A DNA stretch of 64,000 bases, taken from the NCBI GenBank assembly GCA_027924585.1, contig BSBM01000636.1, forward strand, positions 7,022,001-7,086,000, read 5' to 3'. The notes under the pieces are model-generated. The model saw only the letters and a program-made list of their open reading frames with translations. It did no database searches and had not been told where the DNA came from. The stretch comes from Larix kaempferi (taxonomy: Eukaryota > Streptophyta > Pinopsida > Pinales > Pinaceae). Positions 22,670 to 35,079 of this stretch are shown here, one piece after another (position 1 is the first letter of the stretch; each line of letters begins with the position of its first letter). A program made the translations under genes and the position numbers.

Positions 22670-24900
22670 CTAGTAATAAATTTGGTATATGTCACATTCA
22701 ATCCGTTGTTATCGATATTACTCAAAATAGGGCCAAGTCCAGGTTGTCAATATTTTAGTTCAAAAGTTCAATTCAATATCATTGTCAATGGATAGGTATT
22801 TGCTATTTTTCAAAAGAAAAAAGTATAGAACTTTTTGCTATTATCACACTGAAGTTTATTAGTTAATTACGATATGTTATATTAATAAAATTTATTTTTT
22901 CATACTTATTATTAAATTTTAAATTTTTGATAAAAACATGTTATATAAAAAAAATAAGTTGCAACATTTAAATATGGAGTCAATCTTTAAATAAAAATAA
23001 ATTTTTTAATGTTTTTGGTTATTCTTATTTATTTTTAGAACACAACCTCCACATTCAACACATTTAACACAATGTAAAAAATGACCTACTTTCTTTTATT
23101 TTCAACATTTTCTATTTAATATTTTGTTAACCATAACAATAATAATATTTGTATTAGAAAAATTCAAAGTTGTAATACAAAAGTATAGTTCACTATAACG
23201 TTTTAGCAAAACTTGTCCTTCCACCAAAAAAAACTAAAGACTTGCCTTTCCAAATTCTAACACTAAAAACCTAGCAAGTATATTGCCTTACAAATTGACA
23301 TAGAAATAAAATACCATGACAAAACATGACATAGTTAAGAAAGAGTTGGCCCTATAATGGCATGTTTTACCAAGTCCTTCGGAGTCTCCATAGTCGATTC
23401 CATAATGCACATTTCCAATTCTAGTTTGTCTAAAGAGTGAGCTTCAACTACATCCACCACCAATTTCAATAAGGAAAGGTGCGTGATTCCCATAACCTCT
23501 TCCTGGAGTAGTATAAGGGTTAACTAAAATGCCCCCGACTCGCCTGGATCCACCATAGCAAGAATAGCTGAAATGATAATTTGGAGTGCTCAAATCGTAA
23601 TTTCGGCGATCTGGGTTGTTTTAAAATAAAACATTTAGTCTAGGAAAGGTAGTTACGATTGCTGATATTGCAGAATGGTGGAAATAACAATTTCCACGAA
23701 CAAATTTGGCCGGTTTTGATGAAACTTTCTCCGGAAAAGCAGGGCGTTTTAGTTGTCTTTTATCCTACGTGCCTCTTACTCAATCATAGAGCAATGTCAT
23801 TCAGGAAGAGTCCCCAGTAGAGATAATGACCGAGGAGTAGAGATAATGACCGAGGGTGGGGGTACAAAAGCACCTCCTATGGGATATGCAAATGATGCAT
23901 ATCCCTATTAACCATGGAATACAAGGACCCCAATTTGGATTTCAACTCAATATATTTCCTCTTATGATTTTGCATGAAGGCAATTACTCATTTTTTAAAT
24001 CCTTAAGCACCAACAACTAGGTGGCGGTTTCTACTATACATCATTCCCTCACGCTATTCTCAATTTGAGCCTTATGTCTCAATCATCCTGCCAATGTGTC
24101 CATTTCATGGAGGAATCCATAAAAAAGCATTGAACTTCAACCATTTGCCTCTCACACTACTTAACCCCTCGTCTCATGTCCTCTAACTCAAACATAAATA
24201 ACAATTGCTCTTATAGTGAAAGTGGACCATTGCTTCTACTAAAGAATGAAATCTTAGGTTAATGATAGCCATGATACCAATGGATTCTAGAGTAGACCAA
24301 CCACCATATTCTAGTCGCTTGACTTGGTTCTAGTGTGCCACAAAGATTGGGATGTGAATTGAAAGCAAATAAAACAAACCCAACAAGAAGAGCCATTGTT
24401 GTTAACTCACACACTAGAAGTGACATCATTGTCATACTTCTCATTATCACAAATGTTGACGGGAAAGACCATAAAGTAATGTTAGTTGGGAGCACCTTAA
24501 CTCCACATTCATTCCCACTTACACAAGAATACACTTGTTAGCATATGAGACCCTCAATTTACTACAAATTATATTCATGGAATGTATTTGAATGTTGTGT
24601 TGCCATTGTTTATGACTATTGCTCCTTCACTCATGCACTCCAAGGTTTGCTTTGTGATCACCTCTTTTATTCTAAGTTCTTAGGACCTGAAAAAGCCTAA
24701 CTCTTCAAAGTGTTAAGATAAGTCAAGGGATCACTAAATGAAATGAGCGAGGGAAATATTTTTGGGTAGAGAATGTAAAACTAGGGATTGTATAACAATC
24801 TAAGAGTCACCAAAATACTTGTGTTAATATTGTGTTTTTTGAGCATAATTAAACACTAAAAAACTACAATGGCTTATGCTTCATTATTAGATGTTATGCC
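22670..24900. other. Intergenic stretch, no gene seen
   Basis: AT-rich with long A and T runs up to 23300, then unique-looking sequence. A hydrophobic minus-strand open frame at 24259-24534 has no support from motifs. It could be the extreme end of the old LINE that starts at 24.9 kb. Confidence 0.5.
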
Positions 24901-26525
24901 AAGAATCCATGCAAAATTTTATTTCTTTTGTCCATCAGGACCATATATGGTGTCTCCCACTTCTTACGCCCTTCGGTTTCCTTTTGATGCTCCATTGAAG
25001 AAAAGAATGTGTTGTTTTATATATGACCTCCATTGCTAAAACTATGAATACCCCAAGTTTAGTTGCCACTTATAAGATTGATTTGGTTTTCTTAATTGGA
25101 AATTGAGGAGCTTTAGTAGCACTTCTATGCTGAGAGTTTTCAGCCATGGTTTTTCTTCCACTTCATATAAATCTTTATTGAATTTCCCCATGTTGTTCGA
25201 GTGAATTATCTCAACTAATAACCCCCTTGCTTGGTTTTCCATTCCCCGAGGCATAAAGGGATCTTCGAAAAAAATGAGTTGATTTCCAACTAGACATATT
25301 TTCTAGGAGATAAATTTTGGCACAGTAGCACAAACTCTTATGAGCAGTGATTTATTGGATAGAATTCCAACATATGATGATGATCATGTTAGAAACATCT
25401 ATTTCTCGTCCTAAGGCATATGATGTTTGTGAAATTCAACTCTTAAAAGGCTATTGACCATGCCAAGAGAGTAAACTCGCATTCCATGAAGAGGTGATGG
25501 GTGGTCTCTTCATCCGTGAGAAATAAGGGGTATGGAAATGGTCCTTTCACTCCTCAATTGTTAAAACTCTCCATTATTAATGGTTTTATTCACATAAATA
25601 TCCAACAAAACAACCTTAACTTTTGGAATATTGTCTCCTCATATTTGTTTCCAAAGGGCTAATCTCTAGGGAATGTTATTTTTTGCCAACTTATGGGATA
25701 TCCTTGTTTGATAGAGTAAAGGAATCTAGTTGATCCCTAACCATGGGAGTCTTGTATATATTTCCTCACTGGTTCCACTCCACAAAGTTTTGAAGAGAGA
25801 TATCTCAAATAAGATATGAGGTTCTCTATGGGATAGCTATTTCCATCCAAGCTACTTTCCTTTGTCTACTTGCTCACAATTTGATAAATTTAAGAATGAG
25901 TTGACTCTATCAATTGTAAGCCACTCCTTGGTTCCATGAATATATAGATATTGAGAGAGAGGCAGTAGTCTCAAGATTTTATCATCCTAGAGGCAAATCA
26001 ATTTTCCGTTTCCAAGCACCTAGGAGAGATGATCATAAATTATGGGGGAACTACCTTGCATAAATTCCATATAAAAGAGCCACTTACTTCTAGAAGATGA
26101 TTATCTAAACTTCTTAATTCGCCTCCAATCAGATAGTTCTTGTTCAATACTTCATTCCACCACTATTTCTCTCCCAAGACAAGTCACAACAAGATTTTAT
26201 ATCCTAAACCCAAGTTCATCAAGTGAGGATTTTTGATCGCCAATCCTCCCCTTTCTAAGGGGGCATGCACTATAAGAACAAGATGATATTTTGTGTTGTT
26301 ATATTTCCCTCCCCGCTGCATGAATTTTCTAATTTCTATCCCCATCATTTGTGTAATACTGACTAGAGCTAGTAGGGTTGAGCCTTCACAAGACAAGAGT
26401 GTTGATAATATAGATTTGATCAATATAACCCTACTTATCGTGTTCAACCATTGAGATCCCCATTGTTCCATTTTTATTAATGTTCTTGAGGAAGTGCATC
26501 CAATCTAATGCCTTTGGCTATTTTT
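24900..26525 (-). mobile_element. Old decayed LINE, 3' half (continues at 31677-33450)
   Basis: Minus-strand LINE remains, heavily interrupted. The best block, 26471-26184, carries the end of the reverse transcriptase (MEQWGSQWLNTISRVILIKS, then GGLAIKNPHLMNLGLGYKIL). Near 25480 there is a zf-RVT-like HLFMECEF remnant. The frame upstream resumes on the far side of a younger LINE at 31.7 kb, showing that the two parts were once one element. Many stops make it non-functional. The 3' limit is uncertain. Confidence 0.7.
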
Positions 26526-27090
26526 TTTAACTATAACGTATATTGTATATATATATATAAAAAACGAGGTTATATACCAAATCGGTGGATTACAGTAAGC
26601 TAAATCCAGCAACAACACTTTTACAAATTGATATCCAGTTGGAGGATCCTGCTATAGTAGTGTAGAGCAAAAACTAAATAATTCTAGAGCACTCAATCAG
26701 CTTAGAGTGGGCGAGAGCACTCGATCAGTGAATAAAATAAGAATGCAAAGAATGAAAAGTGGGCGTGCTGACTAATAAGAACAGAGGTAGAGCACAATCA
26801 AGGCCAATTCTAAGATTGTAAAAACTTGAAGAGAGCAATAAAATTTGTAAATTATGTTCACCGTGCGTTTTGCATTGGATAATAAAGCACATCCTGTAGT
26901 GATCCAGTGGAGTGATGTCAGTAAACATTCAGATTCAGTGTCATTCTCCAAACCGTTCGCTCGTGTTGTGCGTTCTAACTTTCTGGAATGTCAGTTTCTA
27001 AGGAAGGATTAACTTTCTTCCAATTTCTGAAGGATGGAAAGCAAGTTTATAATAAGGGAAACTTATTTGATGAAAGTCCGAATGCCCTGT

Positions 27091-27747
27091 TCAAGGGATT
27101 TGATGTAATTCATTGTCATTGTTGGTTAGATTTAGAATTCCATGGTTGAGACTGGCTCCAATATTTGCTTTGGTGTCAGCTTCATCATTTAGATTCTTTA
27201 AAATGTGAAAAGCCCTGAACTGGGTGAATGTGCTCGAAATTTGCCTTTTACGCTGCATTATACGATTTAGAGCTAGATTATTGAGATCAATATTTGTATT
27301 TAGGGCTCTGATAATGAGCAAAGAATCTCCAAACACTTGTAATTTGTTGATCATTTGTTCTTTGGCGATCTGGAAACCTTTTAATAAGGCTAAGGCTTCT
27401 GCTATATTGTTTGAGAAGATGCCCAAGCCCCAACTGTACTTCAATATTAATGTTCCATCGCTTGTCCACAGGACTCCCCCTGCACCAGCTTTGCCGGGAT
27501 TGTTCTTTAAGGAACCATCTAAATGTAGGCTATCTGTAGCCCGATTAGTTCTCCATTCATGAAAATTAGGGATAGTAAGTCTGATTTGCCAGGCTGGTTG
27601 GTGACGAGGTCGGAGATATTTACTCGAACTAGGGAGGGTGGCTCCTATCCAAATCATTTCATTCGTGTTGAGAGTTGCATCAATCTTGTAGTTGGAGTTA
27701 TTTAGACATTCGATCAATAACCCTTTGGCTTGACCTGCGATTTGCAA
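27091..27747 (-). pseudogene. LINE ORF2 C-terminal region: RNase H
   Basis: Open block of about 218 codons at the end of ORF2. The RNase H domain begins near residue 75: HLDGSLKNNPGKAGAGGVLW with the first catalytic Asp, the conserved Glu in NNIAEALALLKG, and GDSLLIIRALN with the second Asp. The late segment NDEADTKANIGASLNHG gives the fourth acidic position. All catalytic residues are visible. The stop at 27091 is the natural end of ORF2. Confidence 0.87.
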
Positions 27748-28365
27748 AGGGGTATAGTACCTTTCATGGAAAATGGCATTGTTTCTTGAGGTCCAAATTT
27801 TCCAGCATGTATATTTGGGGATGGAAATCCAAATATGATGCCAGAGTTTCTTTGTGGGAAGGGGAGTAGGATAAGTATACCTCCAGTATTGGAAGAGCTG
27901 GGTGAGAGAGGAAAAGGAAGGCAGGGTGATAATGACATCAAGGAGAGTAAGTTCCTATACAAACTTAGTGAAATGACAGTCCAGAAAGAGGTGATTAAGT
28001 GTTTTGAGGTTGCTATGACAAAGAGGACACCAAAAAGGCCCATGAAAACCTCTCTTGTTGAGGTTGTCGCCAGTGAGAACTTTGCAATGGATTAAAGTCC
28101 ACGTAAAGAAGTTGATTTTAAGGGGTCCAAATGGATCTTATGCGATTTTCCATAAAGATTTTCTTGCGTCATCATGGGTTTGAAGAGCTTTGTAACCGAG
28201 AACAGGAGTATAGGAACCTGTGGGACCCCATCCTCGTTCGTCTTTGGCCATAAGGTGTAAGGGAGCACATCCTTTCAGGTTGTAAATGAGAATGTTTTTA
28301 GCAGACTCAAGATGGAAAGGGATGGATGTGTTATTCCATATTTTCCAATTTCCATAGAAGTCCCA

Positions 28366-29145
28366 TCAGCTGAATTCTTTTAGAGTGGTGATTCTGTGCT
28401 GCTTGAGCCATGCTGCTATATTGTGTAACTCATGGATGTTCTGAAGTGCTTCGTTGTCCATGATCTTGTCCGTAAACATGTCAATTTTCTTGCCATTATC
28501 GGGCACCCAGTAGAGGCCTTTTGAAAAAAATTCCCAAGCTGCCTTGCATAATGTCCATATGCTGGAGCCTTTGGAGGTTGCATTTTGATCGAGACATCTT
28601 AAATTGGTCCCATATAAATATTTCTTTCTGAGTACTTGACTGAATTGATGGTGTTTGTTGTGTAGGATTTTCCAGAGAATCTTACCGCCAAATGCCAAGT
28701 TAGCATGGAGTGGATCTCGAATTTGCAAGCCTCCCAAGGATTGTGGCTGCTTAATGGTATCCCAATTCACAAGATGGATTTTGTTTCCATTGTTTTTCCC
28801 GCTGGACCAAAGAAAATCTCTCAATAATTTGCTTATCTGATTAGAAGCTCCTTTTGGATCTAGGAGAATGGAGGATTGGTATATAGGAAGTGCAAAGAGT
28901 ACAGAATTTACTAAGATTAGTTTTCCATCTTTGCTGAGCCATTGCCCTCCCCATCTTCTAATTCTGCATTTTATTTTGTTAATCGTGTCTTCCCAGTTTC
29001 CAGTGTTTGAGTAGGAAAATGTGATTGGAAGACCCAGATAATTAAATTTGTCCCAATGGTTGTGAACTTTGATGCTGAGAATTCTGCTAATTTTGGATGC
29101 CACGTTGTTGTTTAGATTCCAACAGTAGACAACACTTTTATGCAA
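28366..29145 (-). pseudogene. LINE reverse transcriptase, thumb and connection region
   Basis: About 259 codons follow the palm domain: FNYLGLPITFSYSN, CRIRRWGGQWLSKDGKLILV, SVLFALPIYQ, LLRDFLWSSG, LGGLQIRDPLHANLAFGGKI. This is the usual order after the FADD box in L1-type LINEs. The zf-RVT region continues below 28366 in another frame, with INFFTWTLIHCKVLTGDNL and CPLCHSNLKTLNHLFLDC near 28130-27980, showing one or more frameshifts. Confidence 0.87.
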
Positions 29146-29199
29146 GTTGATTTTGCCACCGGATGCATTGCAATACAGATTTAGATTACGCTTGAATTT

Positions 29200-29984
29200 T
29201 CAGTCTATGATGGAGGAGGATCCACCCAATAGTAGAGAGTCTTTGGAGAAAAGGGTATGATTGAGGAGATGGGAATCGGGGGTGAGGCGGAGGCCAGGTA
29301 GGGATCCATAAATAATTTCATAATTCAGCTTTCGACTGAGTGAGTCTGCCATGATGATGTACAGGAAGGAGGAGAGAGGGCAACCTTGCCTGATGCCACG
29401 CAAGGCTTGGAAGAAATCTGTGGGGTGGCCATTAATTAAGGGAGCAATCCAGGGTTTTCTTATGCAGGCTGAGATCCATCTAATGAAAGTGTCTTCGAAC
29501 CAAAGTAGTTCATAATTTTAAAGAGGAAAGAATGCTTGACGCGGTCAAATGCAGTGGCCATGTCAAGCTTAATTAACATACCTTTTTCCATTCGTGATCT
29601 GCTGGAGTGGATTGCTTCTTGTATAAGGATGACGTTGTCAAGAATTTGCCTCCCTTCCAGGAAGCCACCTTGATTGTCGAAAATGATTTTGTTGAGTAAA
29701 GGCTTCAACCTGGTTGCAAGCATCTTGGAAATGATTTTGTAGGAGGAATTGCAAAGTGAAATTGGTCTGAATCTACTGAAGGTGCTGGGAATCGTATCTT
29801 TTGGGATGAGGGTCAGGAACGTGGTGTTTGTGCAACCACCGATTTTTTCCTTTGAGTGGAAATTCCTAATCATTCTCATAAAATCATTTTTGATATATTT
29901 CCAACATGCTTTGTAGAAATGCATTGAGAATCCATCAGGACCCAATGCTTTGTCAGATTCGAAGGAGTGGATTGCGTTGAGCAC
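29200..29984 (-). pseudogene. LINE reverse transcriptase, fingers and palm, catalytic motif altered
   Basis: Two blocks. 29984-29460 has KALGPDGFSMHFYKACW, TLIPKDTIPSTFSRFRPISL, NQGGFLEGRQILDNV and KLDMATAFDRVKHSFL. The stretch 29403-29200 has GIRQGCPLSSFLYI, then LFSKDSLLLGG where active LINEs have FADD. The catalytic pair of aspartates is therefore reduced to one (A-D changed to S-K), which should abolish polymerisation. A frame change lies between the blocks near 29430. Confidence 0.87.
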
Positions 29985-30084
29985 CTCCCGTTCTGTGAAA
30001 GGTTTGTGAATACTGAGATTGTCCTCCTACGTGATTCTCTTTGGGATGTGCTCCAATAGTGCAAGCTCGTCTTCTCCATCAACG

Positions 30085-30408
30085 TTATCGTCTTCTGCGT
30101 ATAGTTTGGAAAAAGTGCATGTGGACAATGTTTTTAATACTCATAGTTCTAGTCACTATCATTCCATTCTCCTTTTTTATTTCAGCTATGTGATTGGAGG
30201 ATTGTCTCACCATGAATTGCTTGTGAAAATAGTTGGTATTTTTGTCACCATTTTTAAACCAAATGCTCCGTGACTTCAATCTCCAGTACTCCTCTTCAGT
30301 TCGAAAGGCGTGATAGACTTTGGTTTGCTGCATGAATTCTACCTGAAGTGTGGTGGTTTCAACAGAGTGATTTTCCATATCGAATTGGATGTTTTCTAGT
30401 GTCTTCAC
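30085..30408 (-). pseudogene. LINE ORF2 linker between endonuclease and reverse transcriptase
   Basis: Open block with the conserved linker text EEEYWRLKSRSIWFKNGDKN followed by NYFHKQFMVRQSSNHI. This region occurs in nearly all plant L1 LINEs just before the reverse transcriptase (the LINE at 1-4330 has EKEWRLKSHAIWISFGDKN). Confidence 0.83.
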
Positions 30409-30531
30409 AACATAATTTCTGGAATTGGCCGGTGCTGGGCAGTTGGATTTGGCCCACTTTTTGAGTGCGAATTTGGCGTTTTTGAGCTTCTATTCCCAAA
30501 CGTAGCAGGGGGAGCCAGAGATGGGGATGCT

Positions 30532-31334
30532 CTAGGATTTTTCCAGAGTGCTCCAGAAGCTGGCATGGTTAAGCCATTGGGGGATGAACCTGAAGGGGAC
30601 TGGGACAAGGTCCTCAATGTTTTGAAATAGGATTTGGATGGGTTTGTGATCAGAGGCAAGATTGGCTAGGATGTTGGAGGAGATGGTTTGGGCATCAGAC
30701 ATGAGGCTGTTGTGGACGAGGAATATGTCCAGTCTGGCCATGATGTTTCCCTTGCCAATACGCTTGTTCGACCAGGTGTATTTCCCTTTTTTGGGCTTGA
30801 TATCGATGAGGTCTCTTGCTTGGATAAGGGATTCAACCTAGGTTTTGAAGAAGTCATTTACAGTGAGGCTGCCTTTTTTTTCCTGCTTTGGTGAGGGTGA
30901 TGTTCATATCACCAGCTAGAATGATATCCCGAGGGCTGTAGAAATCCAAAAAATCTTCAAGTAGACTCCAACAATCTTTGTTCTCAGAATAGATATTGGG
31001 TACATACATGTTGAAGAGAGCGATGTGCTTGTTGCTTTGAATATGGGTGAGCTTAGTATATATCCAGTGCTGCGTAGCGAAGGAGTTGTGGAGATGGAAT
31101 TTTTTGGATGTCCATAAGGTTGCCAGTCCACCAGAAGCTCCTCTAGCGCTGACTGCGTATCTTGTGTTTTTTTTTCCATTTTTCATTTCCAATTGCTAAG
31201 ACTGTGCTATCATCGAATTTGGTCTCTTGGAGTAATAGAAGATTGGGCATATCAATTCTTTGAAGGTCTTTTACTGCTTCAATTTTGCAGGGATTGCCTA
31301 AACCTCTGCAGTTCCAAGAGACCAACTTCAACAT
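30532..31334 (-). pseudogene. LINE ORF2 N-terminus: AP-type endonuclease (frameshifted)
   Basis: The start is a good ATG at 31334 (MLKLVSWNCRGLGNPCKIEA), matching the N-terminus of plant LINE endonucleases. Then come LLLLQETKFDD, GASGGLATLW near 31140, NMYVPN near 31010, ILAGDMNITL near 30910, ARLDIFLV near 30735 and ASDHKPI near 30650. The catalytic Asn, Glu, Asp and His positions are all recognisable. The frame changes near 31190-31150 and 30860-30740, so no full protein can be made. Confidence 0.86.
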
Positions 31335-31676
31335 TTGGGATTGTTGATGGAGGAGGGGGTACCTCCTACTGAATCTCCATATTTCTTTCCTACACCTCTG
31401 GCCCTAGTATTTTTGCTAAAAACCATGTCTATTGTGGCTTGGGATCCCTGGACTTTCTCACGCTCAACTTCTTCTTCCCTTAGTTCTTTGATGCATTTCC
31501 GACCTGGCTTTTTGGAGGATTTGTCGATGGGTTCTTCCAAGGAGGAGGGGGAGTTGGGAGGTCTTGTTTTAGTGATTTCAACGTAGGAGCATCTCTGATC
31601 AAGTTAGATCTACTGGGGCTGGGGGAATTCAGAGGCATGGGTATCTTCGGGGCTTCAAAGGCAGGGGTATCTTCGG
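31328..31676 (-). other. Short reading frame upstream of the LINE endonuclease
   Basis: Minus-strand frame 31540-31328, rich in Lys and Glu (KKPGRKCIKELREEEVEREK), ends 6 bases inside the ORF2 start. It is in the right place for the C-terminus of LINE ORF1, the RNA-binding protein, but is too short to show a diagnostic domain. An 18-bp-scale duplication (gggtatcttcgggg twice, 31637 and 31664) marks the 5' end of the element. Confidence 0.4.
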
Positions 31677-33450
31677 GGATATTTTAAGGTGATATGGATG
31701 TCCATGGATTTACTAGGGATAATTCCAATGTCCATGCTATTTGTTGTAGTGTCTATAAAGAAGCATTCCAATCATAAATGTTAGTTTTGGATATATTGAT
31801 TTTTCCTCCAGAGGCATCCAAATAGGAACTCAACATACTTGAATTTGTTGGATATAACCATTGAGGCACCTCACTACAAAGAGGGTTTCATCTGCAAATT
31901 GAGAATCATTGATCGTCTTGATGCCTCTGTCACCTTTTACCCCCATCAAGTGTCTAGTCATCCTCTTATGCTCTAGTTTTATTCCCATAGATCCTACCAT
32001 GAGAATATATAGCATGGGGAAATGAGAGCATCCCTAGTGTAGATCCCAACTAATTTGGAAGGAGGGGGATAACCTACCATTCACTAAGTGAGAAATCCAT
32101 GGTTGTCTAGTACAAACTTTAATCCAACTTATGAAGTGAAGCACAAACCCAAATTGTCTAAGAATTGAGAAAAATGAATGCATGCCTAACTTTTTCAAAG
32201 GCAATGGCCATGTTGATTTTCATTATCATTTCTTTCTCATTATGGGACCTACTATCTAAGTGTATAAATTCTCACACAAGGAGGATGTTGCTTGTGAATA
32301 CCCCTTTGTTCTTCAATATTAACTGAGGGAGCATGTGACTCAACCTAGTTCCCTACATTATTACAATTGCGGTGTGCCTTATCTATTATATATGAGAGAC
32401 CAACAAATGCCTATATGAGTTTCATAGGTTCGAGTCCTGCTATACCATGGTTGCACACCATCACTTGCACAATCCATTCCTTACCACTCAATGAATTCTG
32501 CACCATCACTTTACACATGGTCGAGTAACTAAAAGTTTATTTGGGTTACTTATTTGGTGTGGGGGTTTTAACATAGAGAGAGGTTTCGTGTATTTTATGA
32601 GGAGGTGAGATCGAAATTGACCTAGCCAAAGTGGAGGTCATCATAAAGTGGCCCACTTATTTGATGAGGGGTCTAAAGTCCGATTTTGCAATAAATTCCT
32701 CTTTCGTTGGTTGGGTTATTACACAAGGAGATTGGGAAAAACTTGGTGAAGGTGGAGGGATTTCAAGAAGAAAGGAATATTCATTCTACAATGTTGAGCA
32801 TCCTCGACCGGTTTTGATCCTTGATCCAGGATCATCATCAGGAGGAAGAAAGCTAAGAGAAGGAGGAAGAATTTCTTTCCTTAGGAATGAGACAAAAAAA
32901 TAGAGTTTATCCCACTCCTCAACATGGATTTTTGGCAAGATGTGTCTAGCATACGATATAAATCATATCTTTTTATATGCCAACAAGCCCTATATAAGTG
33001 GATAGATAAATTGCACGGGCTTATAGATTGTTGGATCCAATCATCATACTGCTATAATAAATTATTTCTCTATTGGCTAGAATAAAGCTCTATTATATTT
33101 CGTCGAGACCATGTTTATATGACCTGTAGCATATCCTAAATGATGGGTTCTAACAATTGTCTTGATAGCCTAAAACCCTCTAAGCTACTCCCCAAAATCA
33201 AGTTGGATTTCTTGTACTTGATTGAACTTAATTGTTTAGCATGAGCCTTCTTGTGAAACAAGGACATGTTCCTATCTCTCTCTTTCAACAAAAGACTTCT
33301 TGATTTCAAAATCTAGTTCTATTATTCTCTATGAAATTATTGGCGCAACTTCCAAGCTAAACATCCTTCATCTATTTGCATACGAGGAGTGATCTCTTGG
33401 GTTTCCTTTGTTGTTTAATGGGTACTCAATTGTTTTTGTAATTCTTCTCC
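31677..33450 (-). mobile_element. Old decayed LINE, 5' half (continues at 24900-26525)
   Basis: Reverse-transcriptase remains on the minus strand. Near 33260 is LLLKERDRNMSLFHKKAHAK (the linker before the domain). Near 32230 is INMAIAFEKVRHAFIF. At 32015-31830 are VKGDRGIKTINDSQFADETL and nearby catalytic-region text. The catalytic box reads FADE instead of FADD. It stops where the younger LINE begins at 31676. The stretch 32400-33000 does not read as LINE and may hold a further small insertion, which I could not delimit. Confidence 0.65.
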
Positions 33451-33657
33451 TTCTTTAGAAGGGGGGATACAAAAAATTACCCATTCCTTTAGGTTCCTCT
33501 TGGTTGCTCTTATTTTTGTTTCCCACATAAATGATGGTGATCCATGAACTAGATGAATCAACACTAATTAAATAAATTCCATGGATCTAGGATTGTGCAA
33601 CCATAGAAGATTAAACTAAAAGGGGATAGGCTTGTAGTTTTTAACAAGCTTGTAGTT

Positions 33658-33760
33658 TATATGGAAAAACAAGCTTGTTGGGCTTCCCTTAAAGAACATG
33701 GAAATTCTCATGAATTTCCATGTTCTTTAAGGGAAGCCCAACAAGCTTGTTTTCCATATA
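33658..33760. repeat. Near-perfect long hairpin, ~50 bp arms, 4 bp loop
   Basis: The left arm 33658-33707 and right arm 33712-33760 are exact reverse complements except for one extra A in the left arm. The loop is tcat (33708-33711). The arms include caagcttgttgggcttccc. A transcript would fold into an almost perfect stem of about 49 pairs. There are no flanking features that decide between a fold-back element, an inverted duplication and a small-RNA precursor. Confidence 0.92.
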
Positions 33761-34505
33761 ATGAATAGGTGCATAAATATCATGGAGGTGAATTTTCTTA
33801 CTTGATGATTTAAAGGCATGTTTACCATAGATCCAATGCCAAGTAATATGAATGAGGAGAGATTCCATAACTGATTGCTCCCAAAGTGTTCATATGCCAC
33901 TAGAAGCTTCTTGGGCAGTTACCACTTGGCTTCTTGCTTTGTATCACTACCCATTTCCCTATAATTCCAAGAAAACACTTCATTTTTTAGGATTTGGTGT
34001 TTTGGTACCACTTAAAAAGTGATCTCTAACGTCGATCGCGAATGATTTATGACATATTTGCACGCTTAAAAAAATCTTTTGATGCCTCACCACTTTGTAT
34101 TAATACAATTCTATATACTGATTTCAAACAATATATCTCGTGATCTGTTATTTATATGACACTTTACATAATCAAAGATAAATATAAGATATACAAAACA
34201 TTGAATACTATTGTTTAATATGTACAATATGACCTGTACATATTATAGAGAATTATTAATTTTAAGTTGACATTAACATATATACAACTATTTAGACTTG
34301 TTCAGCATTAACATAGCACAATATACATTTTAATAAGAGAATTAAAAATAATTAATATTTAAAAATAAAAAATCATGTTATTTATTAACTTGTTTTTATT
34401 ATGTTTTTATTATATTTTTAATGTGTTTAAAGTATAAGTATTTTATGTATACATTATTTTAAAGGAATCATTTTATTTCTTTTAATGGATGTCAATATTA
34501 ATAAG

Positions 34506-34910
34506 TTTAGATATATGACAAAATGTAATTTGGTGTTAAAAATGAATGTAACATTTTTGTTAGATGTCAAACTGTAACATTATTGTGTTAAAAACTGAAT
34601 GAAACATTTTTGTTTAGATATATGACAAAATGTAACATCTTGGTGTTAAAAATGAATGCAACATTTTTGTTAGATGATAAACTGTAACATCATTGTGTTA
34701 AAAACTGAATGAAACATTTTTGTTGTATTGTATATTTAAAATGGATTTAATTAAAAATTTATTTATTTAAAATTGAATAATAATGATGGTATATCGATGT
34801 TATTGTGTATATGACAACCACATGACATAATAATGTTGATATAGTAGTATTTTGACGAGATCTACACATGACATAATAATTTTGATATAGTGATATTTTG
34901 ACGAGATCTA
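34506..34910. repeat. AT-rich tandem repeats (107 bp and 46 bp periods)
   Basis: A unit beginning tttagatatatgacaaaatg at 34506 recurs at 34613 and contains internal half-repeats (gaaacatttttgtt and gtaacatttttgtt). A second, separate array has units beginning cacatgacataataat at 34819 and 34865. No coding content. Confidence 0.8.
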
Positions 34911-35079
34911 CATGATATATGTTGGCATTATTTTACATGGTATGTATGAAATAGGGGCTTATTCATGTGAACAATGTATAGAGTATAGTTAGAATTTGTG
35001 CAACTCTAGGGTATGAACTATATTTAACATTGCTTTTCAAAAATGGTTGTCACATTATTTAAAAAAATGTCCATAAAAG

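Larger units (their letters stand above)
26526..31676 (-). mobile_element. Near full-length LINE inserted into an older LINE
   Basis: This element of about 5.15 kb on the minus strand has its A tail as the T run near 26521-26529. Its 5' end is near 31676. The likely target duplication is ggctatttt (26517-26525) against ggatatttt (31677-31685), with one mismatch. The flanks join two parts of one older LINE reading frame. It contains, from 5' to 3', a short upstream frame, endonuclease, reverse transcriptase, zf-RVT and RNase H, plus about 560 bp of 3' UTR. ORF1 is mostly missing, so the copy is probably 5'-truncated. It is inactivated by frameshifts and a changed catalytic site. Confidence 0.82.

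Noticed and set aside
24259-24534. Hydrophobic minus-strand frame resembling a membrane protein
   Set aside because: The hydrophobic run has no flanking motifs or conserved exon structure, and the neighbourhood is LINE decay.
32400-33000. A host gene on the plus strand (open frame 32631-32903)
   Set aside because: No motif; the flanks are old LINE sequence on the other strand, and the frame has no splice or start support.
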